A stretch of 64,000 bases of DNA from the NCBI RefSeq assembly GCF_002849655.1, contig NZ_PDNW01000006.1, forward strand, positions 124,001 through 188,000, read 5' to 3'. Origin of the DNA: Pollutimonas subterranea (lineage in GTDB: Bacteria > Pseudomonadota > Gammaproteobacteria > Burkholderiales > Burkholderiaceae_B). Below the pieces are notes generated by a model, which worked only from the letters and a program-made list of their open reading frames with translations, ran no database searches and had not been told where the DNA came from. Positions within the stretch are counted from its first letter, which is position 1. Each line of letters begins with the position of its first letter. This document shows, one piece after another, positions 17,291-25,762 of this stretch. Both the position numbers and the translations under genes were made by a program.

Positions 17291-18066
17291 ATACTTCAAC
17301 TATCGGCACAGCCGACATGCCCGCACTGACATTGCGGGACGTTCACAAGTCATTTGGCGAGGCCCACATTATTCGCGGCGTCAACCTGGAGTTGCGCCAG
17401 GGTGAGCGCCATGCCATTATCGGACCCAATGGAGCGGGAAAATCGACGCTGTTTCATTTGATTTCGGGGCAGTTTCGGCCTTCTTCGGGCGAAATTTTTC
17501 TGCATGGCAAGCCCATACAAGGTTTGGACGCACGCGTAATCAACCGCCTGGGCATGGCCCGTTCCTTCCAGATCACGAATATTTTTCCCGGGCTGAGCGT
17601 CTTCGAAAATCTGCGGTTTGGTGTCATGCGTCGTTATGACATGCAGTACACGTTCTGGCGGCGTATCTCGGGTGCCCTAAAGGTTACGCAGGAGACCGAG
17701 GCGCTGCTCGAGCGGCTGCGCCTGACCCGCTGTCGCGATACGCTGGGGGGCGAGCTGTCGTATTCCGAGCAGCGTTCGCTGGAAATTGGCATGTCGCTGG
17801 CGTCTGACCCGCAAGTGCTGTTGCTGGACGAGCCCATGGCCGGCATGTCGCGCGAAGAAACCGAGTACACGGTCGGACTGATACGCGAGCTTTCGCAGGG
17901 ACGCTCTTTGATGATCGTCGAGCACGACATGGACGTTGTGTTCTCGCTCAGCGACCGGATCAGCGTACTCGTTTATGGTGAAGTTATCGCAACCGGAACG
18001 CCGGACGAAATCCGTAACAACGCCCAAGTACAGGAAGCTTATCTGGGTACGGAGGTAAAGGCATGA
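17287..18066 (+). CDS. HAAT ABC transporter ATPase, LivG type (locus B), variant signature motif
   Basis: The 259-residue ATPase has a normal Walker A (GPNGAGKST), Walker B (VLLLDEPMAGMSR) and H-loop (IVEHDMD). Its signature motif reads LSYSEQRSLEIG, with serine where the family normally has the second glycine of LSGGQ (LivG usually LSYGxQ). The start at 17287 overlaps the livM stop as ATGA; an upstream ATG at 17140 lies within livM and is rejected. With LivF it forms the ATPase dimer, where this signature faces the LivF Walker A, which is also altered. Confidence 0.92.
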   Translation: MNTSTIGTADMPALTLRDVHKSFGEAHIIRGVNLELRQGERHAIIGPNGAGKSTLFHLISGQFRPSSGEIFLHGKPIQGLDARVINRLGMARSFQITNIFPGLSVFENLRFGVMRRYDMQYTFWRRISGALKVTQETEALLERLRLTRCRDTLGGELSYSEQRSLEIGMSLASDPQVLLLDEPMAGMSREETEYTVGLIRELSQGRSLMIVEHDMDVVFSLSDRISVLVYGEVIATGTPDEIRNNAQVQEAYLGTEVKA

Positions 18067-18788
18067 AAGAGACAGGGGCAACGCCTTTGCTATCGGTTCG
18101 GAACCTGCATGCGCACTATGGCAAAAGTCACATTCTTCACGGCATTACGTTTGATGTGGGGGCGGGCGAGATTGTCAGCTTGCTGGGCCGCAATGGCTCG
18201 GGGCGCTCGACCACTATCAAGGCCATCATGGGGCTGGTGCCGCCCACGTCGGGACAAGCATTGCTGAACGGGTACGAAATGGCGGGGCTGTCGCCTCACG
18301 CAATTGCGCGAGCCGGCGTCGCTTATGTCCCGGAAGAACGGGATGTATTTGCCAACCTGACGGTCGACGAAAACCTTGTTATGGGGATGCAGCGGGCACG
18401 TGATGGCGTGCCGGCGTGGACCGTGGACGAAATGTTCGATTACTTTCCTCGACTGAGGGAGCGGCGCAATACCCAGGCTGGCAATCTGTCGGGTGGCGAA
18501 CAGCAGATGCTGACGATATGCCGTTCATTGCTGGGCAACCCGCAATTGATATTGATCGATGAACCGACCGAGGGCCTGGCGCCCAAGATCGTGACGGTGG
18601 TTGGCGAAGCTATCCAGGATATCCATCGTCGCGGCGTTTCCGTCATTCTGGTCGAGCAAAAATTGACCATTGCGTTGAAGATTTCCACCGACGTATGCTT
18701 GATCGGACACGGAAAGGTCGTGTTCCGCGGCAAGCCTGACGAACTGGTTGGCAACCCGCAATTGTTGAAGGACTGGCTGGCCGTATGA
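18063..18788 (+). CDS. HAAT ABC transporter ATPase, LivF type (locus B), Walker A Lys to Arg
   Basis: The 241-residue ATPase overlaps livG by ATGA. Its Walker A reads GRNGSGRSTT, with arginine in place of the nucleotide-binding lysine. The codon is CGC, so no single-base sequencing slip from AAA or AAG explains it. The signature LSGGEQQ and Walker B LILIDEPTEGLAP are normal, and the H-loop position is glutamine (VEQK) as in LivF proteins in general. The protein probably still binds nucleotide but hydrolyses poorly at its own site. The SDR gene starts within its last codons. Confidence 0.92.
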   Translation: MKETGATPLLSVRNLHAHYGKSHILHGITFDVGAGEIVSLLGRNGSGRSTTIKAIMGLVPPTSGQALLNGYEMAGLSPHAIARAGVAYVPEERDVFANLTVDENLVMGMQRARDGVPAWTVDEMFDYFPRLRERRNTQAGNLSGGEQQMLTICRSLLGNPQLILIDEPTEGLAPKIVTVVGEAIQDIHRRGVSVILVEQKLTIALKISTDVCLIGHGKVVFRGKPDELVGNPQLLKDWLAV

Positions 18789-19609
18789 CTGATACCGTTA
18801 AAGCGGAAATGCTCGGTCGGCTGGCGCAAGGCAAATCCTTTGAAGATCTCGCAAGCAAAGTCGTTTTCATTACCGGCGCCGGCAACGGCATCGGCCTGGC
18901 CATGGCACGCGCGTTTGCGGCATGCAAGGCGCGCCTGGCGTTGCTGGATATCGACCCCATTGGCCTGCAAGCCGCGGTTGAATCGCTGCGGGCCGAGTTT
19001 CCAGATGTCGAGATTCGGACCTGGGCGGCGGCCGTCAACGACGAGACGGCGGTCAACGACGCCGTGTCGGCGGCGCATGCCGCCTTTGGTGGCATCGACA
19101 TTCTGTTGAACAACGCCGGCATTTCCATGAACCGCCCCACGCTTGAGCTGACCGGTGAGGACTGGCGCAGGGCCATGGACGTCAATGTAAACGGTGTTTT
19201 TTATTGCGCGCAGGCAGCGGGACGCTATATGGCGGAACAGGGGCGCGGCGTTATCGTGAACATGTCATCCATGTACGGCACCGTCGCGGCGCCCGAGCGT
19301 GCCGCCTACTGCACCAGCAAGGCCGCCGTTGCCATGTTGACCAAGGTGCTTGCCATAGAGTGGGGCAAGCTGGGCATCAGGGTCAATGCCATCGCGCCGG
19401 GCTACGTCAGGACGGCACTGGTCGACGAACTGGTCAACACCGGGCGCATGGACCTGGATGCGCTGACACGGCGCACGCCGATTGGCCGATTAGGCGAACC
19501 TCACGAAATTGCGACGCTGGCACTTTTCCTTGCGTCGGAACATGCTTCGTTCATCAACGGCCATGTTGCGGTGGCCGACGGCGGCTGGTCCGCCTACAGT
19601 TATATCTGA
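18785..19609 (+). CDS. SDR-family oxidoreductase (locus B operon)
   Basis: The 274-residue SDR has about 25 N-terminal residues before the cofactor motif TGAGNGIGLA, then NNAG and the catalytic Ser with YCTSK. The C-terminus is VADGGWSAYSYI. It starts within the end of livF (ATGA overlap), linking uptake to oxidation. Placed before an E1-E2-E3 complex, it may produce the keto compound that the complex cleaves, as diol dehydrogenases do for acetoin. The exact substrate is not predictable. Confidence 0.9.
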   Translation: MTDTVKAEMLGRLAQGKSFEDLASKVVFITGAGNGIGLAMARAFAACKARLALLDIDPIGLQAAVESLRAEFPDVEIRTWAAAVNDETAVNDAVSAAHAAFGGIDILLNNAGISMNRPTLELTGEDWRRAMDVNVNGVFYCAQAAGRYMAEQGRGVIVNMSSMYGTVAAPERAAYCTSKAAVAMLTKVLAIEWGKLGIRVNAIAPGYVRTALVDELVNTGRMDLDALTRRTPIGRLGEPHEIATLALFLASEHASFINGHVAVADGGWSAYSYI

Positions 19610-19640
19610 ACTCGAATTAATCCGTCCGGAGACGACTCCC

Positions 19641-21842
19641 ATGCCAGAAATCATCGAACTTTCCCGGTCCTCCCGATGGGTCGAGCTGCGTACCACCAAG
19701 GAAGATTGGAAGAATGCAGATCCCAAGCTATTGGGCACACTGCTTTCCCACCTCCATCTTATCCGGGCTTTTGAAGAGACCGTTGTCGAGTTGGCCATGG
19801 ACGGGCTTGTGCACGGGCCCGCTCACTCCAGTATCGGACAAGAGGGGGGCGCCGCCGGTTCCATCGTGTCGCTTACCGCCGCGGACCAGATCAATGGCTC
19901 GCATCGCGGCCATCACCAGTTCTTGAGCAAGGCACTGGCCTATATTACGCCGGACGGCATCGACCCCGGGCGCGAGTTAGGTCCTGACATCGATACGCTG
20001 TTGCAGCGCACCCTGGCCGAAATCATGGGGCTGTCGCAAGGGTTCTGCCGTGGTCGCGGAGGATCGATGCACTTGCGATGGGAAGAGGCCGGTGTGCTGG
20101 GCACCAACGCTATCGTTGGCGGCGGTGTGCCATTGGCGGCCGGGGCAGCCTGGGCGCACAAGCATGCAGGGACGGATGCGGTTGCCGTCACCTATTTTGG
20201 CGATGGCGCGGTGAATATTGGTTCGGTGCTCGAGACCATGAACCTTGCTGCGGCATGGAAGCTGCCGTTGTGCTTCTTCATCGAGAACAACCGCTATGCC
20301 GTGTCGACCTCTGTAGAAGAAGCGACTGCGGAGCCACGCCTTTCAGCACGTGGGCAGGCCTTCAATATTGCAAGCTGGAAGGTCGACGGCATGGATCCGC
20401 TGGCCGTGCATATGGCCATGGAGCAAGCCCTGCAGCATATGCGTGCCGGCAATGGTCCTGCCATCATCGAAGCCGACGTATACCGTTTTTTCCACCAGAA
20501 TGGCGGTTTTCCCGGTAGTGCCTTCGGGTATCGCACAAAAGAAGAAGAACAGGCATGGCGCCAACGCGATCCGCTGGATATGCTCGGCAATCAAATGATC
20601 GCGCGCACACTGATTTCCGCGGAAGAAATCACCGAGCTTCGTCAGTGCATGCAGGCATCCATGAAGAAGGCTGTCGCAGCACTGACCGAGGCCGACCCGG
20701 ATGGAAAGCCTGGCAAGAAGCGCATTTGCCCTGAGCTTTGGCCCAAAGCCGACTTCCGCGATGTCGGCGTTCGTGGCGACCTTAGCGAACTGGCCGGTGC
20801 GCGCACCGAGGAACAGGCGTCGTTCCAGGGCAGACTGGAGGAACGCAAGTTCATTGACGTGGTGGCCGATGTCATGGCGCGCCGAATGGAAACGGATAAC
20901 GGCGTAATTGTGCTGGGTGAAGACGTGCACCGCCTGAAGGGCGGCACGAACGGTGCAACTCGCGGGCTGAAGGACCGGTTTCCGGACCGTGTGCTGGGCA
21001 CGCCAATCAGCGAGAACGCTTTCGCGGGCCTGGGCGGCGGAGTGGCCATGGACGGCCGCTACAAGCCGGTGATCGAGTTCATGTACCCTGATTTCATGTG
21101 GGTGGCTGCCGACCAGGTCTTTAACCAGATCGGCAAGGCACGCCATATGTTTGGCGGCGACATCAATATGCCCTTGGTCCTGCGCAGCAAAGTCGCGATG
21201 GGAACCGGCTACGGTTCGCAACACTCCATGGATCCGGCAGGCATTTTTGCAACCAGTCCCGGGTGGCGCATCGTCGCACCTTCCACGCCGTTCGATTACA
21301 TAGGACTGATGAATGCAGCCCTGCAGCTGAACGACCCAGTTCTGGTGATCGAGCACGTGGATCTTTATGGATCAAGCGGCGCGGTGCCTGTCGACGACCT
21401 GGACTACCAGATTCCCTTTGGCAAGGCTGCCGTGCGACGCAACGGTAACGACCTGACGGTGCTGGCCTATCTATCGATGGTCGCGCACAGTCTGGAAGCA
21501 GTCGAGCAAACTGGCGTGGACGCTGAGGTCATCGACCTTCGCTGGCTTGATCGAGCCAGCATCGATTGGGACACCATCGGTGCCAGCATACAGAAGACCA
21601 ATAATGTGCTGATCGTGGAACAAGGGTCGCAGGGGACTTCTTACGGGGCGTGGCTGTCGGACGAAATCCAGCGCCGCTACTTCGACTGGCTGGACCAGCC
21701 CGTGCAGCGGGTGACCGGCGGCGAGGCCTCGCCGAGTATCTGCAAGGTCCTCGAACGGGCCGCCTGCGCCCGCACAGAAGAAGTCGTTGCCGGTCTTCAA
21801 GAGATGATGCGCGCGCAGGGCGCAAACAGCGATAAAGCGTAA
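19641..21842 (+). CDS. Fused E1 alpha/beta subunit of a 2-oxo acid or acetoin-type dehydrogenase
   Basis: This 733-residue protein joins the two E1 subunits in one chain. The alpha half (to about residue 410) has the thiamine-diphosphate motif GDGAVN ending in IENN and the loop HRGHHQ. The beta half has GEDVHRLKGGTNGATRGL, the ISENAFAGLGGGVAMDG region and the VDLYGSSGAVP segment. The reaction is thiamine-dependent decarboxylation or carbon-carbon cleavage with transfer of the acyl group to E2 lipoamide. The start at 19641 has GGAG eight bases upstream; the frame is open further upstream but inside the SDR gene. Fusion, and the SDR next to it, favour a peripheral catabolic role rather than central pyruvate dehydrogenase. 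Confidence 0.9.
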   Translation: MPEIIELSRSSRWVELRTTKEDWKNADPKLLGTLLSHLHLIRAFEETVVELAMDGLVHGPAHSSIGQEGGAAGSIVSLTAADQINGSHRGHHQFLSKALAYITPDGIDPGRELGPDIDTLLQRTLAEIMGLSQGFCRGRGGSMHLRWEEAGVLGTNAIVGGGVPLAAGAAWAHKHAGTDAVAVTYFGDGAVNIGSVLETMNLAAAWKLPLCFFIENNRYAVSTSVEEATAEPRLSARGQAFNIASWKVDGMDPLAVHMAMEQALQHMRAGNGPAIIEADVYRFFHQNGGFPGSAFGYRTKEEEQAWRQRDPLDMLGNQMIARTLISAEEITELRQCMQASMKKAVAALTEADPDGKPGKKRICPELWPKADFRDVGVRGDLSELAGARTEEQASFQGRLEERKFIDVVADVMARRMETDNGVIVLGEDVHRLKGGTNGATRGLKDRFPDRVLGTPISENAFAGLGGGVAMDGRYKPVIEFMYPDFMWVAADQVFNQIGKARHMFGGDINMPLVLRSKVAMGTGYGSQHSMDPAGIFATSPGWRIVAPSTPFDYIGLMNAALQLNDPVLVIEHVDLYGSSGAVPVDDLDYQIPFGKAAVRRNGNDLTVLAYLSMVAHSLEAVEQTGVDAEVIDLRWLDRASIDWDTIGASIQKTNNVLIVEQGSQGTSYGAWLSDEIQRRYFDWLDQPVQRVTGGEASPSICKVLERAACARTEEVVAGLQEMMRAQGANSDKA

Positions 21843-21852
21843 GGAGAAAAAT

Positions 21853-22338
21853 ATGAAACTCGACATGACATCGCCACTTGAAGTGGGTATTGCCTGCCGC
21901 GATCTTGCACGTCTGCGCCACTTTTACGAGGATGTTTTGGGTTTGAGCTTTATCAGCGAACATCAGGTGCCAGCCAGCAAAGCGACCGAGTCGGCCTTGT
22001 CTGCTGGCGGCTATACCGTTGTACGACTGCAGACATCGAATGGTGAACGAGTCAAGTTGCTTGCGCCGGCGTCGCCACCGCCCGCGCAAGAACTTGGAGC
22101 GTTCATTCTGGACAAACCCAATGCGGTGTACATCACTTTCATCATCGAGGATATTGACGCGGCGATCGCGCATCTGCGCCAGGAAGGCACAACGTTCATG
22201 ACGGGCGAAAGCCGGGTCGAGGTGCGTCCTGGCGTCTATTTGGCGTTTTGCCACGATCCAGAAGGCAATGTGATTGAATTGGTCCAGTACGAAGATATCT
22301 CAAGCTATCGTACCGACTTGACACAGAGGAATGGCTGA
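21853..22338 (+). CDS. VOC-family (glyoxalase/dioxygenase superfamily) protein
   Basis: The 161 residues form the vicinal-oxygen-chelate fold, with paired beta-alpha-beta units starting at LEVGIACRDLARLRHFYEDV and VYITFIIEDIDAAIAHLRQE and ending DPEGNVIELVQYE. The C-terminal Glu is a usual metal ligand. Members include lyases, isomerases, dioxygenases and epimerases. It lies inside the E1-E2-E3 operon, 10 bases after E1 and overlapping E2 by 8 bases, so it likely acts on a pathway intermediate. A dehydrogenase complex does not itself need such a protein. Confidence 0.85.
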   Translation: MKLDMTSPLEVGIACRDLARLRHFYEDVLGLSFISEHQVPASKATESALSAGGYTVVRLQTSNGERVKLLAPASPPPAQELGAFILDKPNAVYITFIIEDIDAAIAHLRQEGTTFMTGESRVEVRPGVYLAFCHDPEGNVIELVQYEDISSYRTDLTQRNG

Positions 22339-23623
22339 CATGGCAACACTCATACGTATGCCCGAGGTGGCCGCCAATACAGATTCCGCAGTTATCGTCT
22401 CCTGGACGAAACAGCAAGGAGACACCGTCGCCCAGGGTGATTGCCTGGCTGAAATCGAAACCGAAAAAGCCGTCATCGAGTTCAATGCGGAGCAGTCCGG
22501 CGTACTGGGCAGGATTCTGGTCCAGGCCGGCGAGGACACTGCCGTGGGAACACCCATCGCTGTTCTGCTTGCACAAGGCGAAAAAGAGGCAGATATAAGC
22601 GCGCTGCTGTCCGAAAACACTGATGCACACGAGCCGTTGGAAACTGGCGTGACTACGCCCCATGTCACGGTGGAGCAGCCTCGCGCCGACACCGGCACTG
22701 ATACCGATACGCTTGCGCCAGTAGCTTCCGTTGCCACCCGCGGCCGGATATTCGCAAGTCCTTTGGCGAAACGCCTTGCGCGCACTGCCGGGATCGATCT
22801 TGCAGCATTGAAAGGCAGTGGTCCGCAAGGGCGCATAATCAAGCGCGATGTCCAGGCCGCCAGCATCGCCACTCGCTCCGCCGATACATCCACAGCGAAA
22901 GTTGCCCAGGGGACTGCCGCGGTGGCGTCCGACGCATCGGATCAGTCTTATACCGACGTCCCCCATACCAGCATGCGGCGCACCATCGCGCGCAGGCTAA
23001 GCGAAAGCAAACAGACGGTCCCGCACTTCTACCTGCGCGCAGATTGCCGCATGGACGCATTGCTCGCCTTGCGTGCACAGATCAACCAGGCGGCGCCGCG
23101 CAAGATCTCTGTGAACGACATTATCGTCAAGGCGGTGGGGGTTGCCTTGCGCCAGATGCCGGAGATGAACGTGAGCTGGACCGAGGCGGCGCTGCGTCAC
23201 TATGAGGCGGTGGACGTGGCAGTGGCTGTTTCGACGCCGGCGGGATTGATGACACCCGTCGTCAAGGCGGTAGATGCCAAGCCATTGTCGATCATTAGTT
23301 GCAACATTGCCGATCTGGCGCAAAGGGCACGCGATGGCAAGCTGGCACCGAAGGAATATCAGGGCGGCAGCTTCACGGTCAGCAACCTGGGCATGTATGG
23401 CGTTCAGGAGTTTTCGGCCATCATCAATCCTCCGCAAGCTGCCATTCTGGCAGTGGGCAGCGTCGAGATGCGTCCAGTCGTCGACGATGGAGCACTTGGA
23501 ATGGCCTCGTTGATGACGGTGACCTTGTCGGTGGACCATCGGGCCATCGACGGCGCGCTCGCAGCGAAATGGCTGGGCGTGTTCAAGAAGATCATCGAGA
23601 ACCCCCTGTCCGCCCTTATTTAA
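22331..23623 (+). CDS. Dihydrolipoamide acyltransferase E2 component
   Basis: The 430-residue E2 has one lipoyl domain with the modified lysine in EIETEKAV (Lys46), a flexible linker, a peripheral-subunit-binding domain (FASPLAKRLARTAG to GPQGRIIKRDV, about residues 140-175) and a catalytic core ending in DHRAIDGALAAKW (the HxxxDG motif). It accepts the acyl group from E1 and passes it to CoA. The start at 22331 overlaps the VOC gene; ATG 22340 is an alternative. A single lipoyl domain fits acetoin or branched-chain type complexes. Confidence 0.93.
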   Translation: MADMATLIRMPEVAANTDSAVIVSWTKQQGDTVAQGDCLAEIETEKAVIEFNAEQSGVLGRILVQAGEDTAVGTPIAVLLAQGEKEADISALLSENTDAHEPLETGVTTPHVTVEQPRADTGTDTDTLAPVASVATRGRIFASPLAKRLARTAGIDLAALKGSGPQGRIIKRDVQAASIATRSADTSTAKVAQGTAAVASDASDQSYTDVPHTSMRRTIARRLSESKQTVPHFYLRADCRMDALLALRAQINQAAPRKISVNDIIVKAVGVALRQMPEMNVSWTEAALRHYEAVDVAVAVSTPAGLMTPVVKAVDAKPLSIISCNIADLAQRARDGKLAPKEYQGGSFTVSNLGMYGVQEFSAIINPPQAAILAVGSVEMRPVVDDGALGMASLMTVTLSVDHRAIDGALAAKWLGVFKKIIENPLSALI

Positions 23624-23630
23624 GTGTGTC

Positions 23631-25022
23631 ATGAAAATAGAACAATTTGACGTTGTCGTTGTTGGCGGAGGTCCTGGCGGCTATGTAGCGGCAATTCGGG
23701 CGGCTCAGCTTGGCCTGCGCACCGCACTGGTCGAGAAGTCCGAGCTTGGCGGCATATGTCTGAACTGGGGTTGCATCCCGACCAAGGCACTGCTTCGGTC
23801 TGCCGATGTGTTGCGCCTCGTGCGCAAGGCACATCAGTTTGGTGTGGAGGTAACGAAGCCTGAACCGGACCTGCAGGCCATGGTTGCGCGCTCCCGCAGC
23901 GTGGCAGCACAGCTGCAGCGCGGTGTTGCACATTTAATGAAGAAGAACGGCGTCACTGTGCTGAAGGGCCATGCCCGATTGACAGGCAATGGGCGTTTAT
24001 CGGTATCGGGCGAACAGGACGAGGCGATAGTCGCTGCCAGGCACATTGTGCTGGCGACCGGCGCGCGTGCCCGAACCTTGCCTGGCCTGGAGGCAGATGC
24101 GGACAGCGTGTGGTACTACCGCGAGGCCTTGACGCCATCACGCTTGCCCAACAGCATGCTAGTCATTGGCGGGGGTGCCATCGGCATCGAGTTTGCCAGC
24201 TTTTATCATGCGCTGGGGGTGCGGGTTCATGTTGTCGAAATGGCTGATCGCGCGCTTCCGGTGGAAGACGCCGACATTTCAGACTACGTCGGACAATCAT
24301 TGCAGACCCAGGGCATCGCCTTGCATCTGGGCAGTCGTATTGCCCATACGCAGCGTCGCGGTGCCGGCTGGGATGTCGAGCTTGAAGGGTCCAGCGGCAC
24401 GACGCTGAATGTCGATGTCATATTGGTTGCTGCCGGTATCGTCGGCAATGTGGAAAATCTGGGTCTGGAGGGCACCGGCGTCAAGGTGGCGAATAGCCAC
24501 ATTGTGACAGACGGGTATGGGGCAACCGGCGAAGCCGGCGTTTATGCCATCGGCGACGTAGCCGGCGCACCGTGGCTGGCGCACAAGGCATCGCACGAAG
24601 CGGTCATCTGTATCGAGAAAATTGCAGGCCTGGAGCCGCATCCCATTGATGCGGACCGTGTTCCGGCATGTACTTATAGCCATCCCCAGGTTGCCCATGT
24701 AGGCCTGACCGAACAGCAGGCGCGTGATGCAGGACGTTCGGTTCGTGTGGGCAAGTTCCCGTTCTCGGCCAACGGCAAAGCCATTGCGCTGGGAGAGACC
24801 GGCGGTTTCGTCAAGGTGGTATTTGATAAAGACAGCGGCGAACTGATCGGTGCCCACATGGTCGGTGAAGAGGTTACCGAGATGATCCAGGGATATGTCG
24901 TAGCGATTGGACTTGAGACCACCGAAGCGGAATTGATCCACACGATTTTTCCGCATCCTACACAGTCGGAGGCCATGCATGAGGCCGTGTTGTCGGCCTA
25001 CGGCAAAGCCTTGCACTATTGA
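23631..25022 (+). CDS. lpdA: Dihydrolipoamide dehydrogenase E3 component
   Basis: The 463-residue flavoenzyme has the FAD motif VVVGGGPGGYVAAIRAAQLG, the redox disulfide CLNWGCIP (Cys43/Cys48), a second dinucleotide motif VIGGGAIGIEFASF, and the C-terminal catalytic His in HPTQSEAMHEAV. It reoxidises E2 lipoamide with NAD+. It follows E2 after seven bases and ends the operon, with a terminator about 175 bases downstream. The symbol is the generic E3 name; the genome probably encodes another E3 for central metabolism. Confidence 0.92.
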   Translation: MKIEQFDVVVVGGGPGGYVAAIRAAQLGLRTALVEKSELGGICLNWGCIPTKALLRSADVLRLVRKAHQFGVEVTKPEPDLQAMVARSRSVAAQLQRGVAHLMKKNGVTVLKGHARLTGNGRLSVSGEQDEAIVAARHIVLATGARARTLPGLEADADSVWYYREALTPSRLPNSMLVIGGGAIGIEFASFYHALGVRVHVVEMADRALPVEDADISDYVGQSLQTQGIALHLGSRIAHTQRRGAGWDVELEGSSGTTLNVDVILVAAGIVGNVENLGLEGTGVKVANSHIVTDGYGATGEAGVYAIGDVAGAPWLAHKASHEAVICIEKIAGLEPHPIDADRVPACTYSHPQVAHVGLTEQQARDAGRSVRVGKFPFSANGKAIALGETGGFVKVVFDKDSGELIGAHMVGEEVTEMIQGYVVAIGLETTEAELIHTIFPHPTQSEAMHEAVLSAYGKALHY

Positions 25023-25197
25023 CTGCTATGTACGCTGCCAACCAAGTCCGAAATACAAAGCCCCGCAGGACTCTTGGGGTCGCCCAGTGCAAGGACAACT
25101 GTGAGATGGTTGAGGCCGGCCTCGATTCATGAAAGTGCTGGGCACGAAGATCACGCACTCGTGAGTTTGAAAGGTCGGTCCTGATTAGCTGACCACG

Positions 25198-25221
25198 ACC
25201 CGGCCTTGCGCCGGGTTTTTT
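25198..25221 (+). terminator. Rho-independent terminator of the locus B operon
   Basis: A 7-bp GC-rich stem, ACCCGGC (25198-25204) with GCCGGGT (25210-25216), has loop CTTGC and is followed by a run of Ts. It lies after the E3 gene. The 170 bases between E3 and this hairpin hold no gene that I can recognise. Confidence 0.85.
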
Positions 25222-25267
25222 GTCGTGCAACGGCGAGACAGGCCAAATTGCCGACGTTCATGATTTG

Positions 25268-25762
25268 TCAGCGACGCGCCAGTCGGGCGTCAAAGAGCCA
25301 CTTCCGAACCTTACGAAGGGCTATCCGCTTCATGTCAGGGTGTTCCGGATTGAGAAGAAAATTTGACTCCTCGGGTACGATCACGGAAGGTACTTCCATA
25401 ACGACGCTGGAGCAAATCCTACACCAGTGTCCGCCCACATCCAGACTGACTTTGCCGGCCGGTTCCGCGTCCCATCCGATATTTTCATTGGCTTGGACTA
25501 TTGTGCGCGCCTGCCATAGATCAGCGGGGATTCCAACATGGACAAGGTATCGGTTCAGCGGCAGGCCTGTCAATTCCAAGTGTGCCACCGTTTCCAGGCA
25601 CGCCAGGGCGATACTCCCCGAACAGTAAAGCACCGGTATGCCAGGCCGGTTCCAACGGCCGCCGGTGATTCTTGCTCCAGCTCCAGAACGGTCATCGGCC
25701 GTGTAGCTCGGCGTGTCGGTCGCGATGCGCCAGACCGCAACGTCTTGACCCTTAGTGCTCAT
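25268..25762 (-). CDS. RES-domain toxin of a toxin-antitoxin pair
   Basis: The 164-residue protein is a RES-domain toxin. It has the conserved blocks GGRWNRPG (Arg36), LYCS (Tyr46) and ALACLE (Glu57) followed by His61, the residues that build the ADP-ribosyltransferase-like active site in this family. Characterised members degrade or consume NAD+. The start at 25762 overlaps the antitoxin stop by ATGA, and the antitoxin-first order matches known RES/Xre pairs. It is the downstream gene of a two-gene leftward unit in an accessory zone. Confidence 0.9.
   Translation of the reverse strand: MSTKGQDVAVWRIATDTPSYTADDRSGAGARITGGRWNRPGIPVLYCSGSIALACLETVAHLELTGLPLNRYLVHVGIPADLWQARTIVQANENIGWDAEPAGKVSLDVGGHWCRICSSVVMEVPSVIVPEESNFLLNPEHPDMKRIALRKVRKWLFDARLARR

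Noticed and set aside
16169-17299. A 376-codon leftward frame over the locus B livM
   Set aside because: His/Gln-rich antisense translation of a hydrophobic permease; no domain.
18063-18788. LivF Walker A Arg as a sequencing error
   Set aside because: The codon CGC differs from both Lys codons at two or more positions and the partner LivG has a matching signature change, so it is treated as real.
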